Positions 61,357 through 64,000 of a stretch of 64,000 nucleotides of DNA are shown here, in pieces (the first letter of the stretch is position 1; every line of letters starts with the position of its first letter). The notes beneath the pieces are model-generated. The model had not been told where the DNA came from, did no database searches, and saw nothing but the letters and a program-made list of their open reading frames with translations. The stretch is from Butyribacter intestini (GTDB lineage: Bacteria > Bacillota > Clostridia > Lachnospirales > Lachnospiraceae), in assembly GCA_001414325.1 (NCBI GenBank), contig LLKB01000001.1, forward strand, positions 696,437-760,436. The letters run 5' to 3'. The position numbers and the translations under genes were made by a program.

Positions 61357-64000
61357 ATGAAATCAAAAGTGAAGAAAAGATGTAAGCAGATGCTTACGGG
61401 ATTGCTGGCATTATCTATGCTGTGTGGCTTGCTGCCGCAGAATACAGTGAATGTCAGTGCTGCAACAACAGCAAAAACAACGGTATCTTCTTATGGAAGA
61501 TTAGGAACGGTGGATGTCGGTTCCAAAACGAAATCCGGGACATGGTGGAAGATCAATGTCGGAAGCAAGACGGCATTCTGCCTCAGTCTTGGTAAGACCT
61601 GTCATACCGGAAATACCTATCAGGTAACGGATACTCATACATGGAATCAGAATACCGGTGGAGAAAAACACGGTTATTATGCAAAGATCATCCGTTTTTA
61701 TGTGAATGACTGCAACCGTGCAAAGAAAGCCTTTGTACTGGGACAGGCACTCATATGGGCGGTTTCGGAGGGAAATACCTCAGAAGCCAATCTTAAAAAT
61801 GTGATCAAGCAGGTAAAAGCAAATACCGGATATTTTCCCAATAAAACCGTGGCAGATCTGTATAAGCAGATCTTTCAGCCAAGCGGTACATGGGAGGCGA
61901 AAGCAACCATGTGGGAAAAGACCGGAGCAACCAAAGGCTATCAGAAATTGATTACTGTGGATGCGGAATCATCGAAACTGCCAGGATATAAGACAACAAC
62001 AGATCATACTTATTACCGTCAGCGTATTACGGTACATAAGCAGGACGAGGATGGAAAAGGACTGGGCGGTATCCAGTTTACTTTGTCTGCCGACAACTTG
62101 GATGATCTGTATTCGTTCAATGTGTTTGACCGCAATGGAGACACGACAAGCAATGCGGATGAAGATGATAACACAGAGTTTGAGGTAAGCGGCTTTACAA
62201 CAGATGGAGGAACCGTTGCATGGAGAATGACTTACCGTCTGGAAGCCGATGAGATGGCGTATTACACTGACGATACATTAGCAGCAATGAATGCAGACCA
62301 GAAAAAAGCGGCAAAGGAAGCTCTGGAGGAGGATGGATATAAACAGGGTGTTCATTTTGGAAAGAACATGACCAAAGCAGAAGCAGATGATCTGATCAAA
62401 CAGGATCTGAAAGCACAGATGAAAGACATATCCAATGCTTATACTTTGACAGAGAACAGTGTTGGGAATAATAAAAATATCTTTCTGGATCCATCCCTGG
62501 CAAAAGGAGTAAAGATCACCTTGAAGGAAGCGAACAGCTGGCAGAAAAATGCAAGCGGAGACTGGCCGGATAAGCTGGTGGAGCATCCGACACAGTACGA
62601 GAAAGCGTATATTACGAATCTGACGAATAAATACAAAAAGGCAGCCATTTCGATCGCAAAGAAATCCGGAGGCTCTGCAGACGGCAGTGCTCATGGAGAT
62701 GCCACTTTAGACGGTGCCGTATTTCAACTGTATGCAGACAAGGAATGTACGCAGAAAGCAACCGCTTATGATGCGGCAGGCAATGCCAAAGCAGCCGGTG
62801 TCTATCAGACAAGCGGCGGAAGATTAACAACCGATTATCTCAGAAGCGGTAATACCTATTACCTGAAAGAGATACAAGCCCCGACAGGTTTCTTGTTAAG
62901 CGATGAAGTAAAAGAGTTAAAGATCGACGCATCTGCAAAGACGGATGAGTTTACACCGGTTCTTTTTGAAGCAGATTTTTCCGACTCACCGATCAAAGGA
63001 AAGATCGCCGTAAAGAAGAAATCTTATGATCCAACCCGAAAAAAATATTATCCGGAGAACAATACAACATTTCAGGTGTATTTGAAATCGAAAGGCAGTT
63101 ATGAAAAATGTGCCGATGACGAAAGAGCAACAATCAAGACAAATGCGGACGGATGTGCTGCAACAGGAGATCTGGTCTATGGAACCTATGTGGTACATCA
63201 GGTGGATTCCGGAGATGTAGATGCGTATTATGTGGATGATTTTGAGGCACAGATCACAGAGAATGGCAAGGTATATGAGTTTGAAAAGGTCAATGAATTA
63301 TTCAAGGCTTATTTCAAGATCATCAAGAAAGACAAAAATACCGAGAAAACCGTATTAAAGCCGGGAACCAGTTATCAGATCTATCAGGTAGTAGATGGAA
63401 AAGAAGAGCTAGTGACACAGGAATATATGGAAGATGGTGAAACAAAGACGGCAGATACCTTTATCTGTGATGAATCGGGTGAAGTAGTAACAGTGGATTC
63501 GCTCTGTTCCGGAACCTATCATATTTATGAGGCAGCGGCTGCAGATGGTATGCATATCAATCATCAGTATGTGGAGGTTGTGGTAAACAGCAAGGCAGAC
63601 AATTACGAGAGCTACATTGACGAGGAAGGATATCATCATGTGACGATCACGCTGGAGTACCTGAATGAAGAGACAAAAGGACGCTTAAATTTCTTAAAGA
63701 CCGGTGAGGTGTTAAAGGGATGGGATAACGAGAAGCAGGAGTTCATTTTTGAAGAGATGAAACTGGATGGCGTGGAATTTACACTTTACGCGGATGGAGA
63801 TATCCTGACACAGGATGGACAGAGCACCGACAATGCCCGTGACACATGGTTCAAGGATGGCGATAAAGTGGCTGCTCTTACAACCGGAAAAGGTGTGGAA
63901 TTTACTTCGGAATGTGGCGGCATTACCGGTTACACGATGGATGAAGATGGAACCATTCATGTATCGCTTCCATTAGGAAAATACAAGCTGAAGGAAACCA
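61357..64000 (+). CDS. large thioester/SpaA-type surface adhesin, start of gene
   Basis: At least 881 residues, open to the window end. From ATG 61357 (AATGAGG upstream) the signal peptide is MKSKVKKRCKQMLTGLLALS...VNVSAA; an ATG at 61231 after GGAGG is in frame and would add 42 residues. About 40-200 is a thioester domain: AFCLSLGKTCHTG with Cys75 and VLGQALIWAVSEG with Gln130, the pair that forms an internal thioester for covalent host or cell binding. Then come SpaA/Cna-B repeats with TVHKQDEDGKGLGGIQFTL, GDATLDGAVFQLYADKEC..YYLKEIQAPTGF, and YHIYEAAAADG. The sorting signal is beyond the window. Downstream of the intron, in the ICE. Confidence 0.88.
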   Translation, partial: MKSKVKKRCKQMLTGLLALSMLCGLLPQNTVNVSAATTAKTTVSSYGRLGTVDVGSKTKSGTWWKINVGSKTAFCLSLGKTCHTGNTYQVTDTHTWNQNTGGEKHGYYAKIIRFYVNDCNRAKKAFVLGQALIWAVSEGNTSEANLKNVIKQVKANTGYFPNKTVADLYKQIFQPSGTWEAKATMWEKTGATKGYQKLITVDAESSKLPGYKTTTDHTYYRQRITVHKQDEDGKGLGGIQFTLSADNLDDLYSFNVFDRNGDTTSNADEDDNTEFEVSGFTTDGGTVAWRMTYRLEADEMAYYTDDTLAAMNADQKKAAKEALEEDGYKQGVHFGKNMTKAEADDLIKQDLKAQMKDISNAYTLTENSVGNNKNIFLDPSLAKGVKITLKEANSWQKNASGDWPDKLVEHPTQYEKAYITNLTNKYKKAAISIAKKSGGSADGSAHGDATLDGAVFQLYADKECTQKATAYDAAGNAKAAGVYQTSGGRLTTDYLRSGNTYYLKEIQAPTGFLLSDEVKELKIDASAKTDEFTPVLFEADFSDSPIKGKIAVKKKSYDPTRKKYYPENNTTFQVYLKSKGSYEKCADDERATIKTNADGCAATGDLVYGTYVVHQVDSGDVDAYYVDDFEAQITENGKVYEFEKVNELFKAYFKIIKKDKNTEKTVLKPGTSYQIYQVVDGKEELVTQEYMEDGETKTADTFICDESGEVVTVDSLCSGTYHIYEAAAADGMHINHQYVEVVVNSKADNYESYIDEEGYHHVTITLEYLNEETKGRLNFLKTGEVLKGWDNEKQEFIFEEMKLDGVEFTLYADGDILTQDGQSTDNARDTWFKDGDKVAALTTGKGVEFTSECGGITGYTMDEDGTIHVSLPLGKYKLKET

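Noticed and set aside
61143-61385. 80-residue frame across the intron 3' end
   Set aside because: Starts in intron domain V; a reading across structural RNA. The adhesin frame is the coding one.

Overview
The window looks like a chromosomal segment of a low-GC, spore-forming gut Clostridium of the family Lachnospiraceae. The basis is AT-rich codon use, strong AGGAGG ribosome sites, a CotF-type spore coat gene, a heavily expressed 1187-residue pyruvate:ferredoxin oxidoreductase, a short methionine synthase, and accessory families typical of this group (tandem serine recombinases, TnpV, DUF6017, thioester/SpaA adhesins, a group IIC intron). Genus and species cannot be fixed from sequence alone. 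No tRNA, rRNA or CRISPR array was seen.

Region 1 (1-14.5 kb) is the right end of a siphovirus-type prophage on the plus strand: major tail protein, tail chaperones G and GT (canonical A AAA AAC slippery site), an inserted MazG-like gene, tape measure, a frameshifted tail protein with two InlB-like repeats, a tail-tip protein with a helical-toroid region, holin and GH25 lysozyme. An IS110 element with a structured leader (candidate bridge RNA) separates holin from lysozyme. Two overlapping serine recombinases, a zinc/HTH gene behind a ribosome-site hairpin, and a decayed late regulator close the prophage.

Region 2 (14.5-25.6 kb) is a degraded accessory island. It opens with a promoter and an HTH - SRA-like reader - MutT cassette, followed by a PD-(D/E)XK-like protein and an HNH-like protein with no normal start codon. 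Then come an rlmD-type 3' end, TnpV, a SEC-C gene broken by an IS3-family element, RhuM, and a second rlmD remnant. Two 1297-bp copies of the same IS lie in inverted orientation; the second sits inside another, dead IS3 element. A Phd antitoxin with an inactivated YoeB toxin ends the island.

Region 3 (25.6-34.5 kb) holds an ECF sigma factor, a membrane protein and a two-gene ABC exporter in one overlapping operon; a CotF gene; and a MarR regulator facing two 15-bp operator palindromes that bracket the promoter of a four-part nonribosomal peptide synthetase (A-PCP-C plus a leftover C-terminal A subdomain).

Region 4 (34.5-54.5 kb) is mostly ordinary chromosome: nifJ (followed by a 48-bp tandem hairpin repeat and a possible structured RNA), MFS and Na+-dependent transporters, TIGR04076, GNAT, pnuC, tmcAL, metH, a glycosyltransferase, a DUF5050 protein, a sialate O-acetylesterase with a duplicated promoter, greA and lysS.

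Region 5 (54.5-64 kb) is the start of an integrative/conjugative-type element: small protein, ParA, ParB, SSB, a DUF6017 replication-type protein, a secreted CAP-SpaA protein, a group IIC intron placed just after that gene's terminator, and a large thioester/SpaA adhesin that runs off the window.
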